Below, in pieces: positions 45,482-54,181 of a DNA stretch of 64,000 nucleotides (position 1 is the first letter of the stretch; each line of letters opens with the position of its first letter). Made by a program: the position numbers and the translations under genes. The notes beneath the pieces are model-generated. The model saw nothing but the letters and a program-made list of their open reading frames with translations. It ran no database searches and had not been told where the DNA came from. Source of the DNA: Litoreibacter arenae DSM 19593 (GTDB lineage Bacteria; Pseudomonadota; Alphaproteobacteria; Rhodobacterales; Rhodobacteraceae). The stretch spans positions 1,425,050 through 1,489,049 of the forward strand of contig NZ_KE557306.1 of the NCBI RefSeq assembly GCF_000442275.2. Direction: 5' to 3'.

Positions 45482-46953
45482 GGCAGGATGAACCCCTCGC
45501 GGCTTTCAGGGTTGCGTCCGGCGTTTCGCTTGGCACGCGAAGACCACGACGCGCAGGCCGATTTGATATCGAGAAATTCGGGCGCCGCATCTTGGCCCAG
45601 CCAATGCTCGAAGCAGCGCTGCTTTAACGCCTTAAGGTCGGCGGGTCGCTCCATGCGAAGGCCAATCTCCGTGTCCCATTTCAGGCTACGTCCGTTCAGA
45701 TTTGCAGATGACACGATGGCCTCACGATCATCGAAGATCGAAACCTTCGCGTGAAGGTATATGATCGGTGCATCGTAATGCACGTCATCACCATCCGAGT
45801 CGGCACGACGCCGTTGAGCGGGAGCGCCAAGGAAGACCCGATCCCCGAAACCATCCCGTAAAGTCTTCATACATTCACTCTGCAAGTACTCGCCATATTC
45901 CACATCAGCGTTGATATCGTTTTCAAACGCGACGTCGTCCGGTGCCGCAGGCAGAATGATGATGAGGGACAGATCGGGCTTTTTGTTGGCGAGACCAGCC
46001 AGATGGTCGGCAAGCTCGCGATCCCTGAAATACTGCGTTTCGAGATAAATCAAATTTTCGGCGCGGCGCGCTGCCTGAAGATGTGCATCGGAGAGTTCCG
46101 ACAGAACCAGACGCGGCGCGAGATGCGGGAACGCCCAACGTCGGCGGGCGGACATGGTACGGAGCAGGCTTGACTTCGGGGGGTTCATCCTTCCGTCCAT
46201 GACTGCCATGCATGTTTCCAGATGCTCGTGGGCGTCGATGGCCGCCTGCCCCTCCACAAGAATTTGCACGTCATGCCAAGTCTCACTGCTCGGCCGGTCA
46301 TGTTCCAGCGTGTCAAAGCGACGGTCATTCAAATCGAGACCGCCGATATACAACCTGCGGCGGTCAAAGACCGCCAGTTTCTGGTGATGCGTGGCGGGAA
46401 ACAGTTGCGGAACAGACAGTGCTTTTACCGACAGCTTGTCCTCCTGCCATTTTACCATCGGCCGCAGGAAGGGCATCTCGGTGATCGCCCGAATGCGCTC
46501 CTCTTTGGAAAGCTCGTTCAGCTTTTCGACCGTTTCCTTGTGTTCTTTGTAAATCTTCGGCCAAAGCATCAAACGCGGCATCAGGCCTGCGCGTGCCGGG
46601 TGCATCGCAACGCGGACCTTCAGCAGGTCAGGCCGGCCCGATGCTTCGCCAGCCGCCAGCAATACCCGTAAGCTGGTCCAGGCATCGCGGTGCATCTCGG
46701 GGCGGGCGACCGGATCGAAGTCGGTCAAAAGCAGTTTGAAGGACACGCCACGTTTCAGGGTATGGGTGACCAGATCAAACCAGTCCCGCCCGATTGCCTT
46801 GGCGCGATCCGATACAAGCTGCGTCCACGGGTCGAATATCCGAAACCCGCAATTGACCTCGTCTTGCGCGTCGAGCATCTGCGCTTCGAACTCCGGATAA
46901 GCCTCGGCTGCTGTCAGAAGGATTTTAGCGTCCGGAGGTGACACCGCAGACAT
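45415..46953 (-). CDS. Phospholipase D-family protein
   Basis: 512 aa with two HKD motifs: THHQKLAVFDRRRLYIGGLDLNDRR and YLHAKVSIFDDREAIVSSANLNGRSLKWDTE. There is no N-terminal membrane anchor, unlike classic cardiolipin synthase, so it may be cytoplasmic. It probably transfers or hydrolyses phosphatidyl groups; the exact reaction is unknown. It starts in a TGATG overlap with the histidine kinase stop, making it the fourth gene of the nepR-ecfG-kinase chain. Its 3' end overlaps the AI-2E permease gene by 67 bp. Confidence 0.88.
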   Translation of the reverse strand: MSAVSPPDAKILLTAAEAYPEFEAQMLDAQDEVNCGFRIFDPWTQLVSDRAKAIGRDWFDLVTHTLKRGVSFKLLLTDFDPVARPEMHRDAWTSLRVLLAAGEASGRPDLLKVRVAMHPARAGLMPRLMLWPKIYKEHKETVEKLNELSKEERIRAITEMPFLRPMVKWQEDKLSVKALSVPQLFPATHHQKLAVFDRRRLYIGGLDLNDRRFDTLEHDRPSSETWHDVQILVEGQAAIDAHEHLETCMAVMDGRMNPPKSSLLRTMSARRRWAFPHLAPRLVLSELSDAHLQAARRAENLIYLETQYFRDRELADHLAGLANKKPDLSLIIILPAAPDDVAFENDINADVEYGEYLQSECMKTLRDGFGDRVFLGAPAQRRRADSDGDDVHYDAPIIYLHAKVSIFDDREAIVSSANLNGRSLKWDTEIGLRMERPADLKALKQRCFEHWLGQDAAPEFLDIKSACASWSSRAKRNAGRNPESREGFILPYDISPSTKRGRNLPGVPEEMF

Positions 46954-48674
46954 CAGTAGTCGACCGCGTCAGATGTGAACTCGACCACCTGAAACTCCAC
47001 AGTGAGTTTGTAGCTGTTGTCGGTTTCTTCGACATCAATCTGGCCACCAAGCTGCATCGCGAAGGTGCGGATCAACTGCGCCCCCAATCCGGTGCTTTCG
47101 ACGTCGGGCATTGGTGCGCCGATCGAGTTCTCCATGATCATCTTGCAATCCCTGCACTCGGCGCATGTCAGCGAAATGCGTATCCATTCCCTGCCATTGA
47201 GACCCGCGCCCACATGCTTGAGCGCGTTGGTAACCGCCTCGGATGCCATCAGCGAGAGTGGGACCGCTTGGTCAGGATAGAGAAATACGTCCTGAATATC
47301 GACGTCCAACTCAATCTTGCTGTCGTCCAGCTTCGCAATCTCCAAGGATTTTTCAACGATTTCAGTAATTAGAGCGCCGACATTGATGCGCCCTGCATCG
47401 CTGGTCTGGTATAGATCGCGATGTATCGTCGCGAGGCTCAGAACCCTGTCTTGCACACGACCCAGAACGTAACGGGTTTCTGCGTTACGCGCCTTTCTGA
47501 TCTGCATGCTTATGATCGAAGAGATCAATTGCAGGTTGTTTTTGACGCGGTGATGAATTTCCTTCAGCAGCACGTTCTTGTCCCGCAGAGAGTTCTCCAA
47601 TTCCGCTTCGTCTCGCAGGATAACGGCCGACATATCCCTGAAGTCGTCTTCGATCTGCTCGATTTCGGCCGGCATCATCGTCGCGCGGTGCTCGCTTGGG
47701 ACAGTTCGGTTTCTGGCGAAGGCGCTCATCTCGCGGCCAAGGCGCCGGACGTGACGGACGACAAGGCGGTTCACCGTGGACAAGGCCACGCCCAAGCTGA
47801 CGACCCACATAATCACCGGGAAAATCCATGCAGGCATGCGACTGAGAAGAGGCCGCGCTGTTGCTGCGTTGGCATCCCATACGCCCAAGGTGTACACGGT
47901 TTGATCAACGATCGGGATAACGGCGTAAATACGCTCATAGTTCTGCGCATCCACTGCGGAAAACGAGTAGGCACCCTGTCCCAGCAGTTCCGGCAGCTTG
48001 GTGTTTTGCGGCAAGTCGAGGCTTGCGACATCCAACGGGCCTATTGACGTGAGTATATCGCCCTTGGTGTTGAAGGTGATGACGTTTACCAAGCCGTCAG
48101 CCGCTTCGTCGGAGGCGTTTACACTCAACCGCTCATGCGGGATCGATACGGAGATGAGGCCCTCTACTTCGCGCCCGTCGAAATAAGGCTCTGACACTAT
48201 AATCACCGATTTGCCGCTAAAAGGGGCAGATTGGTTGATGCCTACGACAGATTTGCCCTCGCTCATAGCTTGCTGGAAGGATGGCGTGTTCTTGAAATCA
48301 AATTCCGCGCCTGACGAGGAACATTTCATGTCGCCCGATCTGGGCAGCACACCCACAAAGCTGAAACGCGGATCAGAGTTGACAAAATTTCTGAGTGATT
48401 GCTCGCACTCCTCAATGGTGTCCTGATGGATGTTCGACGCTCCGAGAAACCGCGCCGCACCGCGGGCCTGCTCTATGGTATACCGGATGTCGGAGGCCGC
48501 ACGTTCCGTGCGCGTCAGAAGCAACAGTTCGGCATTTCTGCGGCTGCTGTCAGCGACCTGCTTGGTCTGGATGACAGCAATCAGCCCAATCGGCAGCAAT
48601 GCGAGCGACAGCATAGCAACCACCCTGAAACGCAGGCTGGACATGCGATCCCTGAATGCGGCCGCCCGCTTCAC
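46953..48674 (-). CDS. Sensor histidine kinase, HisKA_2 type
   Basis: 573 aa from a GTG overlapping the ecfG stop (GTGA). Transmembrane helices near residues 17-36 and 283-303 bracket a Cache-like periplasmic sensor. A cytoplasmic linker follows, then the HisKA_2 phosphoacceptor block LLKEIHHRVKNNLQLISSIISMQ (His about 374) and an ATPase domain (SLMASEAVTNALKHV). HisKA_2/HWE kinases are the usual phosphodonors of PhyR in alphaproteobacteria. Coupling to nepR-ecfG and proximity to phyR make it the likely GSR kinase. Two Cys near residue 505 (CAECRDC) are unusual in the ATPase domain. Confidence 0.88.
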   Translation of the reverse strand: MKRAAAFRDRMSSLRFRVVAMLSLALLPIGLIAVIQTKQVADSSRRNAELLLLTRTERAASDIRYTIEQARGAARFLGASNIHQDTIEECEQSLRNFVNSDPRFSFVGVLPRSGDMKCSSSGAEFDFKNTPSFQQAMSEGKSVVGINQSAPFSGKSVIIVSEPYFDGREVEGLISVSIPHERLSVNASDEAADGLVNVITFNTKGDILTSIGPLDVASLDLPQNTKLPELLGQGAYSFSAVDAQNYERIYAVIPIVDQTVYTLGVWDANAATARPLLSRMPAWIFPVIMWVVSLGVALSTVNRLVVRHVRRLGREMSAFARNRTVPSEHRATMMPAEIEQIEDDFRDMSAVILRDEAELENSLRDKNVLLKEIHHRVKNNLQLISSIISMQIRKARNAETRYVLGRVQDRVLSLATIHRDLYQTSDAGRINVGALITEIVEKSLEIAKLDDSKIELDVDIQDVFLYPDQAVPLSLMASEAVTNALKHVGAGLNGREWIRISLTCAECRDCKMIMENSIGAPMPDVESTGLGAQLIRTFAMQLGGQIDVEETDNSYKLTVEFQVVEFTSDAVDY

Positions 48675-49228
48675 CTTGAAACTGGGCGATTGCCGGACAT
48701 GACCGCTAGCGTTGCTTGGTCGGTCAGTTCCATCGAGCTATTATCATCAAAATCCAGGATTTCCGCCAGACGCGCACGGCCCCGGTTGGCTCGGCTTTTG
48801 ATTGTGCCGATAGCGACGCCGCACATCTCGGCTGCCTCTTCGTAGGTAAATCCGGATGCTCCGACCAGAATGAGCGCCTCGCGTTGCTCGTCCGGTAGCT
48901 TCTCGAAGGCGACTTTGAAGTCGGTCATCTGTAGCTTTCCATCGTGTTCCGGCTTCACTGACAAGGTCTCGGCAAATATGCCGTCCGCGTCGGATACTTC
49001 GCGGTTCAGCTTCCGTCGGCTCGAATAGAATGTATTGCGCAGGATCGTAAACAGCCACGCACGCATGTTCGTGCCAGCCTCGAACTTGTCAATGTTGGTC
49101 CATGCCTTCACGACGGTGTCCTGCACCATATCGTCCGCTGTCGCACTGTTTCGGGTCAGACTGAGGGCGAAGGCACGCATCGCAGGCAGATGCGTGACAA
49201 GCTCGTCTCGAGGATCAGGAGACTTCAT
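48671..49228 (-). CDS. ecfG: ECF sigma factor EcfG (general stress response)
   Basis: 185 aa. Region 2 reads AFALSLTRNSATADDMVQDTVVKAWTNIDKF, and region 4 reads LPDEQREALILVGASGFTYEEAAEMCGVAIGTIKSRANRGRARL, both typical of the EcfG (ECF15) group. It directs RNA polymerase to GGAAC-N16-18-GTT promoters. NepR sequesters it; phosphorylated PhyR releases it. It is translationally coupled at both ends, by ATGA with nepR and GTGA with the kinase. Confidence 0.94.
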   Translation of the reverse strand: MKSPDPRDELVTHLPAMRAFALSLTRNSATADDMVQDTVVKAWTNIDKFEAGTNMRAWLFTILRNTFYSSRRKLNREVSDADGIFAETLSVKPEHDGKLQMTDFKVAFEKLPDEQREALILVGASGFTYEEAAEMCGVAIGTIKSRANRGRARLAEILDFDDNSSMELTDQATLAVMSGNRPVSR

Positions 49229-49389
49229 TTTTTACAACTCTTCTCGTCGTCTTGCTCTTTCAACTTGGAGAGCAAGTCCTTGAAGCGATCCGGCAGCTCT
49301 TCTTGCACAAGATCCGAATATACGCGCTTGAGATTGTCGTCGATCAGCGCTTCTATCCGGCGGCTTGCCTCGTCATCCTCTGGTTTCAT
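49225..49389 (-). CDS. nepR: Anti-sigma factor NepR
   Basis: 54 aa. It begins MKPEDDEASRRIEALIDDNL, followed by KRVYSDLVQEELPDRFKDLL, the two-helix signature of NepR that clamps EcfG or phospho-PhyR. The tail is Lys/Asp/Glu-rich and ends SCKK. AGG lies 8 nt before the ATG. Its stop overlaps the ecfG start (ATGA), fixing sigma to anti-sigma stoichiometry. It is driven by the EcfG-type promoter at 49431-49463, so the module is autoregulated. Confidence 0.95.
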   Translation of the reverse strand: MKPEDDEASRRIEALIDDNLKRVYSDLVQEELPDRFKDLLSKLKEQDDEKSCKK

Positions 49390-49430
49390 AAGTGTACCTG
49401 CATACCTATAGTATTATTCACATCGTCCTC

Positions 49431-49463
49431 GGAACCTAACCATACTGGCACGCGTTAGGTTCC
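49431..49463. promoter_or_regulatory. Bidirectional EcfG promoter between nepR and phyR
   Basis: A perfect inverted repeat GGAACCTAAC-N13-GTTAGGTTCC contains GGAAC-N18-GTT on both strands. The plus promoter leads to phyR (ATG 28 bp beyond the repeat) and the minus promoter to nepR-ecfG (ATG 42 bp beyond). The -35 of each overlaps the -10 region of the other, so only one polymerase should bind at a time. Confidence 0.9.
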
Positions 49464-49490
49464 GAAAAAACGTAAAAAGAGGCACTTTGA

Positions 49491-50303
49491 ATGTCGATAG
49501 GGAATGAAGACATGAATTTTTCAGAACAAGTTGGCGCCGCTCTACCGTATTTGCGTCGCTATGCACGTGCGCTGACCGGGAATCAAACCGCCGGTGACAA
49601 CTATGCGGCCGCAACGCTCGAAGCGATCCTTGAGGACCGCACAGTTCTTGAAGAGGCGAATTCGGTCAAGAGCGGATTGTTCAAGTGTTTTCATAGCATC
49701 TGGGGCAGCTCCGGTGCCGCGCTGGACGAAGACGTGTCGCCCAGCCGCGCTCGTGCACATGATCTGCTGAGCCGCCTGACCCCCAACTCGCGCGAAGTCC
49801 TGTTGCTGCGCACAATCGAAGACTTCTCGCTGTCCGATATCGCGGAGATCATGAGCACGGATGTCGGTGAAGTGAGATCCTTGTTGGAGATTGCTCAACG
49901 GGAGATGGCTGACAAGGTGACCGGAAACATACTGATCATCGAAGACGAAGCGATCATATCTGCTGACCTGACCGGCATTGTCGAGTTGCAAGGTCATAGC
50001 GTCATAGACGTCGCGCGGACGCGGGATGAAGCGATGACCAAGGGCGCGAAACGCAAGCCCGACCTGATTTTGGCTGATATTCAGCTTGCCGATAACTCAT
50101 CCGGAATCGACGCGGTCAACGACTTGCTGGCCGTGTTCGGCAACGTTCCTGTCATCTTCATAACCGCATTCCCAGAGCGACTCTTGACTGGAGAGCGACC
50201 GGAACCTGCATTCTTGATCTCCAAGCCTTACCGTGAGGAACAAGTGCGCTCAGCCGTGAGCCAAGCGATGTTCTTTGCGTCGACGGAGACGCTCAAGTCC
50301 TGA
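49491..50303 (+). CDS. phyR: Response regulator PhyR
   Basis: 270 aa. Residues 1-140 form an EcfG-like sigma mimic (LPYLRRYARALTGNQTAGDNYAAATLEAILED; LTPNSREVLLLRTIEDFSLSDIAEIM). Residues 145-265 form a receiver domain with acidic pocket EDEA, phosphoacceptor Asp196 in LILADIQLADNSSGIDAV, and Lys in LISKPYREEQV. On phosphorylation it captures NepR and frees EcfG. AGAGG precedes the ATG; a second ATG seven codons later is possible. Divergent from nepR, with a shared bidirectional EcfG promoter. Confidence 0.95.
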   Translation: MSIGNEDMNFSEQVGAALPYLRRYARALTGNQTAGDNYAAATLEAILEDRTVLEEANSVKSGLFKCFHSIWGSSGAALDEDVSPSRARAHDLLSRLTPNSREVLLLRTIEDFSLSDIAEIMSTDVGEVRSLLEIAQREMADKVTGNILIIEDEAIISADLTGIVELQGHSVIDVARTRDEAMTKGAKRKPDLILADIQLADNSSGIDAVNDLLAVFGNVPVIFITAFPERLLTGERPEPAFLISKPYREEQVRSAVSQAMFFASTETLKS

Positions 50304-50311
50304 TAACCCAG

Positions 50312-50336
50312 AGGCGCACCTGCCTCAGGTGCGCCT
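50312..50336. terminator. Hairpin between convergent phyR and DUF1328 gene
   Basis: AGGCGCACCTG / CAGGTGCGCCT is a perfect 11-bp stem with a 3-nt loop, 8 nt after the phyR stop and 14 nt before the DUF1328 stop. It is likely a bidirectional terminator. Confidence 0.75.
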
Positions 50337-50350
50337 TACCGGTTTTGCCG

Positions 50351-50515
50351 TCATGTCTTCCGTACCAGCCGCACAATCAAAGTGGCGACGAAAAGCACAA
50401 GGAAAACGAAGAACAGTATTTGCGCGATGCCTGCCGATGCGCTGGCTATGCCAGAGAAGCCGAAGACAGCGGCTATCAACGCTACGACGAAGAATATAAG
50501 GGCCCAGTAAAGCAT
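50351..50515 (-). CDS. DUF1328 small membrane protein
   Basis: 54 aa from the ATG at 50515 (AAGGA at 7 nt). It opens [20 protein letters not shown] and continues [20 protein letters not shown], with a short basic C-terminus (RLVRKT). This is the DUF1328/YtjA family of stress-linked two-helix inner-membrane proteins. An EcfG-type promoter lies 47-71 bp upstream of the start. Molecular role unknown. Confidence 0.9.
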   Translation of the reverse strand: MLYWALIFFVVALIAAVFGFSGIASASAGIAQILFFVFLVLFVATLIVRLVRKT

Positions 50516-50561
50516 GGTGATATCCTTTTCAGTTATTGGTTGCATTCGGTGTCTGATTACC

Positions 50562-50586
50562 AACACCTCCTGACTTCCTGAGTTCC
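50562..50586 (-). promoter_or_regulatory. EcfG-type promoter of DUF1328 gene
   Basis: On the minus strand, GGAAC (50586-50582), a 17-bp spacer and GTT (50564-50562) precede the DUF1328 start by about 47 bp. A divergent promoter of the same type starts 24 bp away. Confidence 0.75.
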
Positions 50587-50609
50587 TCTGTTTATTTTTG
50601 ACAGAGTCA

Positions 50610-50635
50610 GGAACACTTCCATCAAACTGTGCGTT
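50610..50635 (+). promoter_or_regulatory. EcfG-type promoter of DUF883 gene
   Basis: GGAAC (50610-50614), an 18-bp spacer and GTT (50633-50635) precede the DUF883 start by 37 bp. Confidence 0.78.
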
Positions 50636-50672
50636 TGCTTCAAAATGCACTCACTCATCGGAGACTTAACAA

Positions 50673-51002
50673 ATGGCACAATCAAAATCCGCCGCCCGCG
50701 ACGCCGAGATTTCGGCACAAGAGCTTTCAGATCAAATCGCGACACTCCGCGCTGATCTGAGCGAGTTGACCAACATCATCGGTAACCTCGGCAAAGCAAA
50801 GGGCGCGGAGATGTCCAACAAGGCCAAGGATCAACTTGAAGCCCTGCGCGAGGAAGCAGACGCCCGCGCGAAGGCTATGAAGGATCAGGCCCTGAACGTT
50901 CAAGCGCAAGCGCAAGACATGATCCAGAACCAACCCGGCGCTGCTATTGGTATCGCGGCCGGCTTGGGATTTCTCGTGGGCTTTCTGAGCGCGCGGAAAT
51001 AG
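50673..51002 (+). CDS. DUF883 (YqjD/ElaB-like) membrane-anchored protein
   Basis: 109 aa. A long amphipathic, probably coiled-coil region (residues 10-80, AQELSDQIATLRADLSEL... QLEALREEADARAKAM) is followed by the DUF883 C-terminal anchor QPGAAIGIAAGLGFLVGFLSARK. Relatives are tail-anchored, ribosome-associated stationary-phase or stress proteins. The EcfG-type promoter upstream fits this. The next gene begins 3 bp after its stop. Confidence 0.9.
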   Translation: MAQSKSAARDAEISAQELSDQIATLRADLSELTNIIGNLGKAKGAEMSNKAKDQLEALREEADARAKAMKDQALNVQAQAQDMIQNQPGAAIGIAAGLGFLVGFLSARK

Positions 51003-51005
51003 GCG

Positions 51006-51347
51006 ATGGCTTTCTTGAAAGCGAAGTTAAAGGGGGCTGCCCGGTCCGCAGGTTTGTGGACGGGCGGCCTTCTTGTGTCGTGCGTGGGCGTGGCATTTCT
51101 CACCGTTGCAGCTTGGCTGTTTCTGGTGTCGGTGAGTGACGCGCTGACGGCGGCTGTAGTCCTTGGGGCGGCATATCTGGGGTTGGGGTTGGTCCTGATC
51201 GGTTTCGCCCAGAGTTCCAAGCCGCCGGTACCTGAGCCAGAAGCGGAACCGCGCAGTGGGTCGCATGTGAACCCGAAACAACCACCTCTCATGCAGGCCT
51301 TCATCTACGGGATGGAGGCTGGTTCAAGTTGGTCAAACAAGCGCTGA
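51006..51347 (+). CDS. Holin superfamily III-like membrane protein
   Basis: 113 aa with two membrane helices (LLVSCVGVAFLTVAAWLFLV and LTAAVVLGAAYLGLGLVLIGF) and a Pro/Glu-rich cytoplasmic tail ending FIYGMEAGSSW. The layout matches the phage_holin_3_6-like family, often paired with DUF883 genes in proteobacteria. It is cotranscribed with the DUF883 gene (3-bp gap), so it is probably an envelope-stress protein rather than a phage holin. Confidence 0.8.
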   Translation: MAFLKAKLKGAARSAGLWTGGLLVSCVGVAFLTVAAWLFLVSVSDALTAAVVLGAAYLGLGLVLIGFAQSSKPPVPEPEAEPRSGSHVNPKQPPLMQAFIYGMEAGSSWSNKR

Positions 51348-51362
51348 CATAAGCTTGGGATA

Positions 51363-51387
51363 GGGGCGCCGTCGTGCGGCCCTTTTT
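51363..51387 (+). terminator. Intrinsic terminator after the DUF883-holin pair
   Basis: GGGGCGC / GCGGCCC forms a 7-bp stem with one mismatch and a 6-nt loop, followed directly by TTTTT. It lies 15 nt after the plus-strand stop. Confidence 0.75.
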
Positions 51388-51393
51388 CAATTC

Positions 51394-52407
51394 TCAGACG
51401 CGTCTGCCGCCCTCGGAAAACGCCATCATAGCGTCATCTTCCCAGTCTACCGCGACCGCGTCACCCGGTGCCGGGAGCGGCAATGCACCGTCTTGGCGTA
51501 TGGTGAATGTCTCCGTGCCACCTGAAAGACGCAAATGAACCAAAGTCTCGGCACCCAGAGCTTCTGTAAAGATAACCTCCCCTGACAATCGCCCCTGCCC
51601 TGCCGGTGCGAGCGTGATGTGCTCCGGTCTGATACCGATACGCGCCGCCGACGCAGGAGCGTTCGGGATTGTAGATGCGTCCAAGAAATTCGTCGCAGGA
51701 GAGCCGATGAACCCCGCGACGAATTCCGTTTGCGGATTTGAATAAACCTCCAAAGGCGCGCCGATCTGGTCGGCCTCGCCGGCATTCATCACCACCATGC
51801 GGTCGGCGAGCGTCATCGCCTCGACCTGATCGTGGGTTACGTATAGCGCAGTGATGCCAAGGCGCGATTGCAGTTCCTTGATCTCCAGCCGCATTTGAAC
51901 CCGCAGCTTGGCATCAAGGTTGGACAGCGGCTCGTCGAACAAAAACACCTTGGGCTTGCGCACAATCGCCCGCCCCATGGCAACCCGCTGACGCTGCCCG
52001 CCGGACAGCTCGCGCGGCTTGCGTTTGAGGTAGGGTTCCAGTTGCAACATCCGCGCGGCCTCGGCCACCCTCTCCGTGATCTCCGCCTTGGGTGTCTTCG
52101 CGATCTTCAGGCCGTAGGCCATGTTTTCCTCGACCGACATATGCGGGTAGAGCGCGTAATTCTGGAACACCATCGCAATGTCGCGGTCCATCGGCTCAAC
52201 CCCGTTGACTTGCACCCCGTCGATCAGGATCTCTCCAGAGGTCACGGTCTCAAGCCCCGCCACCATGCGCAGAAGCGTGGACTTGCCGCAGCCAGACGGG
52301 CCGACGATGACGATGAACTCGCCGTCCTCGATGTCGATATCCACGCCGTGAATAACGTCGGTCTTGCCGAAGGATTTCTTGATATTGTCGAGCTTGATCG
52401 TTGCCAT
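51394..52407 (-). CDS. ugpC: sn-glycerol-3-phosphate ABC transporter ATPase
   Basis: 337 aa of the CUT1/MalK type: Walker [13 protein letters not shown], signature [16 protein letters not shown], Walker [16 protein letters not shown], and C-terminal TOBE domain ([10 protein letters not shown]). It is the last gene of ugpBAEC, directly after ugpE. UgpC is assigned from operon context; MalK-type ATPases are interchangeable in sequence. Confidence 0.9.
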   Translation of the reverse strand: MATIKLDNIKKSFGKTDVIHGVDIDIEDGEFIVIVGPSGCGKSTLLRMVAGLETVTSGEILIDGVQVNGVEPMDRDIAMVFQNYALYPHMSVEENMAYGLKIAKTPKAEITERVAEAARMLQLEPYLKRKPRELSGGQRQRVAMGRAIVRKPKVFLFDEPLSNLDAKLRVQMRLEIKELQSRLGITALYVTHDQVEAMTLADRMVVMNAGEADQIGAPLEVYSNPQTEFVAGFIGSPATNFLDASTIPNAPASAARIGIRPEHITLAPAGQGRLSGEVIFTEALGAETLVHLRLSGGTETFTIRQDGALPLPAPGDAVAVDWEDDAMMAFSEGGRRV

Positions 52408-53268
52408 TTATTTCTCGCTATCCACAAGTCCGCGTATGAAAAGTCGCTGCATGGAGACCACGACGACCACCGGCGGCAGCATCGCCAGAATGGAGGTCGC
52501 CATGATCACCGGCCAGTCCGCAAAATCGTCGCCACTGGGAAACATCTGCTTGATGCCCATGACGATCGTGTTCATCGACGGGTCCGTGGTGATCAGCAGC
52601 GGCCACAGGTATTGGTTCCAGCCATAGATAAACAGGATCACGAACAGCGCGGCGATGTTGGTGCGGCTCATCGGCAGCAGGATGTCCCAGAAGAACCGCA
52701 TCGGTCGCGCACCATCGACGCGGGCGGCCTCGGCCAACTCGTCCGGCACGGTCATGAAGAACTGGCGGAACAGGAAGGTCGCCGTGGCGGACGCGATCAG
52801 AGGGAAGATCAGCCCGCTATAGCTGTTGAGCATGCCGAAGCCCGCCACGACCTCGTAGGTCGGCACGATCCGCACCTCTACGGGCAGCATCAGGGTCAGG
52901 AAGATCAGCCAGAAGAACAGCCGCCGGCCGGGGAATTTGAAATAGACGATGGCGAAAGCCGACAGCAGCGAGATCAGGATTTTTCCAAGCGCGATGCCCA
53001 TCGCCATGATGAGCGAGTTCATCAGCATCAACGCCACCGGCGCATTGATGCCGGAGGTCAGCGCCTTGGAATAGTTGGTCAGGAATTGATCCCCGGGCCA
53101 AAGTGGCATGGGCGGCCGGATGATATCGGACTGGGTCACAGTAGAGGCAACAAAGGCCAGCCAGATCGGGAAGAAGATGATCAGCACGCCGAAAATCAGC
53201 CCCACATGGGTGAAGTAGTGGCCGATGCCACGTTTCTCGACCATGCCCTCGTCCGGAATACGCGCCAT
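52408..53268 (-). CDS. ugpE: sn-glycerol-3-phosphate ABC transporter permease
   Basis: 286 aa, six-helix CUT1 permease, with FFWLIFLTLMLPVEVRIVPTYEVVAGFGMLNSYSGLIFPL and the EAA loop ELAEAARVDGARPMRFFWDILLP. It forms the membrane channel with UgpA. Its start overlaps the ugpA stop and its stop touches the ugpC start. Confidence 0.92.
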   Translation of the reverse strand: MARIPDEGMVEKRGIGHYFTHVGLIFGVLIIFFPIWLAFVASTVTQSDIIRPPMPLWPGDQFLTNYSKALTSGINAPVALMLMNSLIMAMGIALGKILISLLSAFAIVYFKFPGRRLFFWLIFLTLMLPVEVRIVPTYEVVAGFGMLNSYSGLIFPLIASATATFLFRQFFMTVPDELAEAARVDGARPMRFFWDILLPMSRTNIAALFVILFIYGWNQYLWPLLITTDPSMNTIVMGIKQMFPSGDDFADWPVIMATSILAMLPPVVVVVSMQRLFIRGLVDSEK

Positions 53269-54149
53269 CAGTAGTGCACCCTGCGTTCGATAAACTTGAA
53301 CTGCACGATGGTCAGCGCCCCCACGATCACCAGCAAGATCACCGATTGCGCGGCGGAGGAGCCAAGGTCCTGGCTCACGAACCCGTCCGAGAAGACCTTA
53401 TAGACCAGAATGGTTGTCGCCTGTTGCGGCCCGCCGGAGGTGATGGTGTGGATCACCCCGAAGGTCTCGAAGAAGGCGTAGACGATGTTGACCACCAGCA
53501 GGAAAAACGTGGTCGGGCTGAGCAGCGGGAACACGATGGTGCGGAACCGCGTCCAGAACCGCGCACCGTCGATGGCGGCGGCCTCGATCACCGATTTGGG
53601 GATTGCTTGCAGCCCAGCAAGGAAGAACAGGAAGTTATAGCTTACCCGACCCCAACTGGAGGCGACCACGACAAGGCCCATGGCCTCAGCCTCGTTCAGC
53701 ACGTGGTTCCAATCATAGCCCAAGAGGCCCAGATACCACGACACCACGCCCACGCGGGTGTTGAACATGAAAAGCCACAACACACCGGCAACAGCCGGGG
53801 CCACGGCGTAGGGCCAGATTAGCAAGGTGCGGTAGATGCCGGAGCCCTTGATGAGCCGATCCGCCAGCACCGCCAGATACAGCGCAAAGCCCATGGAGGT
53901 TACCGTCACCAGAATAGAGAATACCGCGGTAGTCACAAAGGATGCGCGGTAGTAGGAATCGCCCAAGAGATATTCGAAATTCCCTAGGCCCACCCACTGC
54001 ATGGACAGGCCGAACGGGTCGGGGATGAACAGCGACTGATAGATCGCTTGCCCCGCCGGATAGAAGAAAAACACCGCCGTGATGATGATCTGCGGCATAA
54101 GCAGACACATCGGCAGGAGCCAGCCCTTAAAGGTGACGCGCTTTTCCAT
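53268..54149 (-). CDS. ugpA: sn-glycerol-3-phosphate ABC transporter permease
   Basis: 293 aa, six-helix CUT1 permease opening with [29 protein letters not shown], with the EAA loop [28 protein letters not shown]. It partners UgpE. It is separated from ugpB by 70 bp containing a strong hairpin (54182-54210), which probably sets its expression below that of the binding protein. Confidence 0.92.
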   Translation of the reverse strand: MEKRVTFKGWLLPMCLLMPQIIITAVFFFYPAGQAIYQSLFIPDPFGLSMQWVGLGNFEYLLGDSYYRASFVTTAVFSILVTVTSMGFALYLAVLADRLIKGSGIYRTLLIWPYAVAPAVAGVLWLFMFNTRVGVVSWYLGLLGYDWNHVLNEAEAMGLVVVASSWGRVSYNFLFFLAGLQAIPKSVIEAAAIDGARFWTRFRTIVFPLLSPTTFFLLVVNIVYAFFETFGVIHTITSGGPQQATTILVYKVFSDGFVSQDLGSSAAQSVILLVIVGALTIVQFKFIERRVHY

Positions 54150-54181
54150 TCAGATTTCTCGCCCCCTTTGGCCCGTCGTGT

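Noticed and set aside
51006..51347. Holin-like gene as evidence of a prophage.
   Set aside because: No other phage genes are near; it is paired with a DUF883 gene behind an EcfG-type promoter, a typical chromosomal arrangement.
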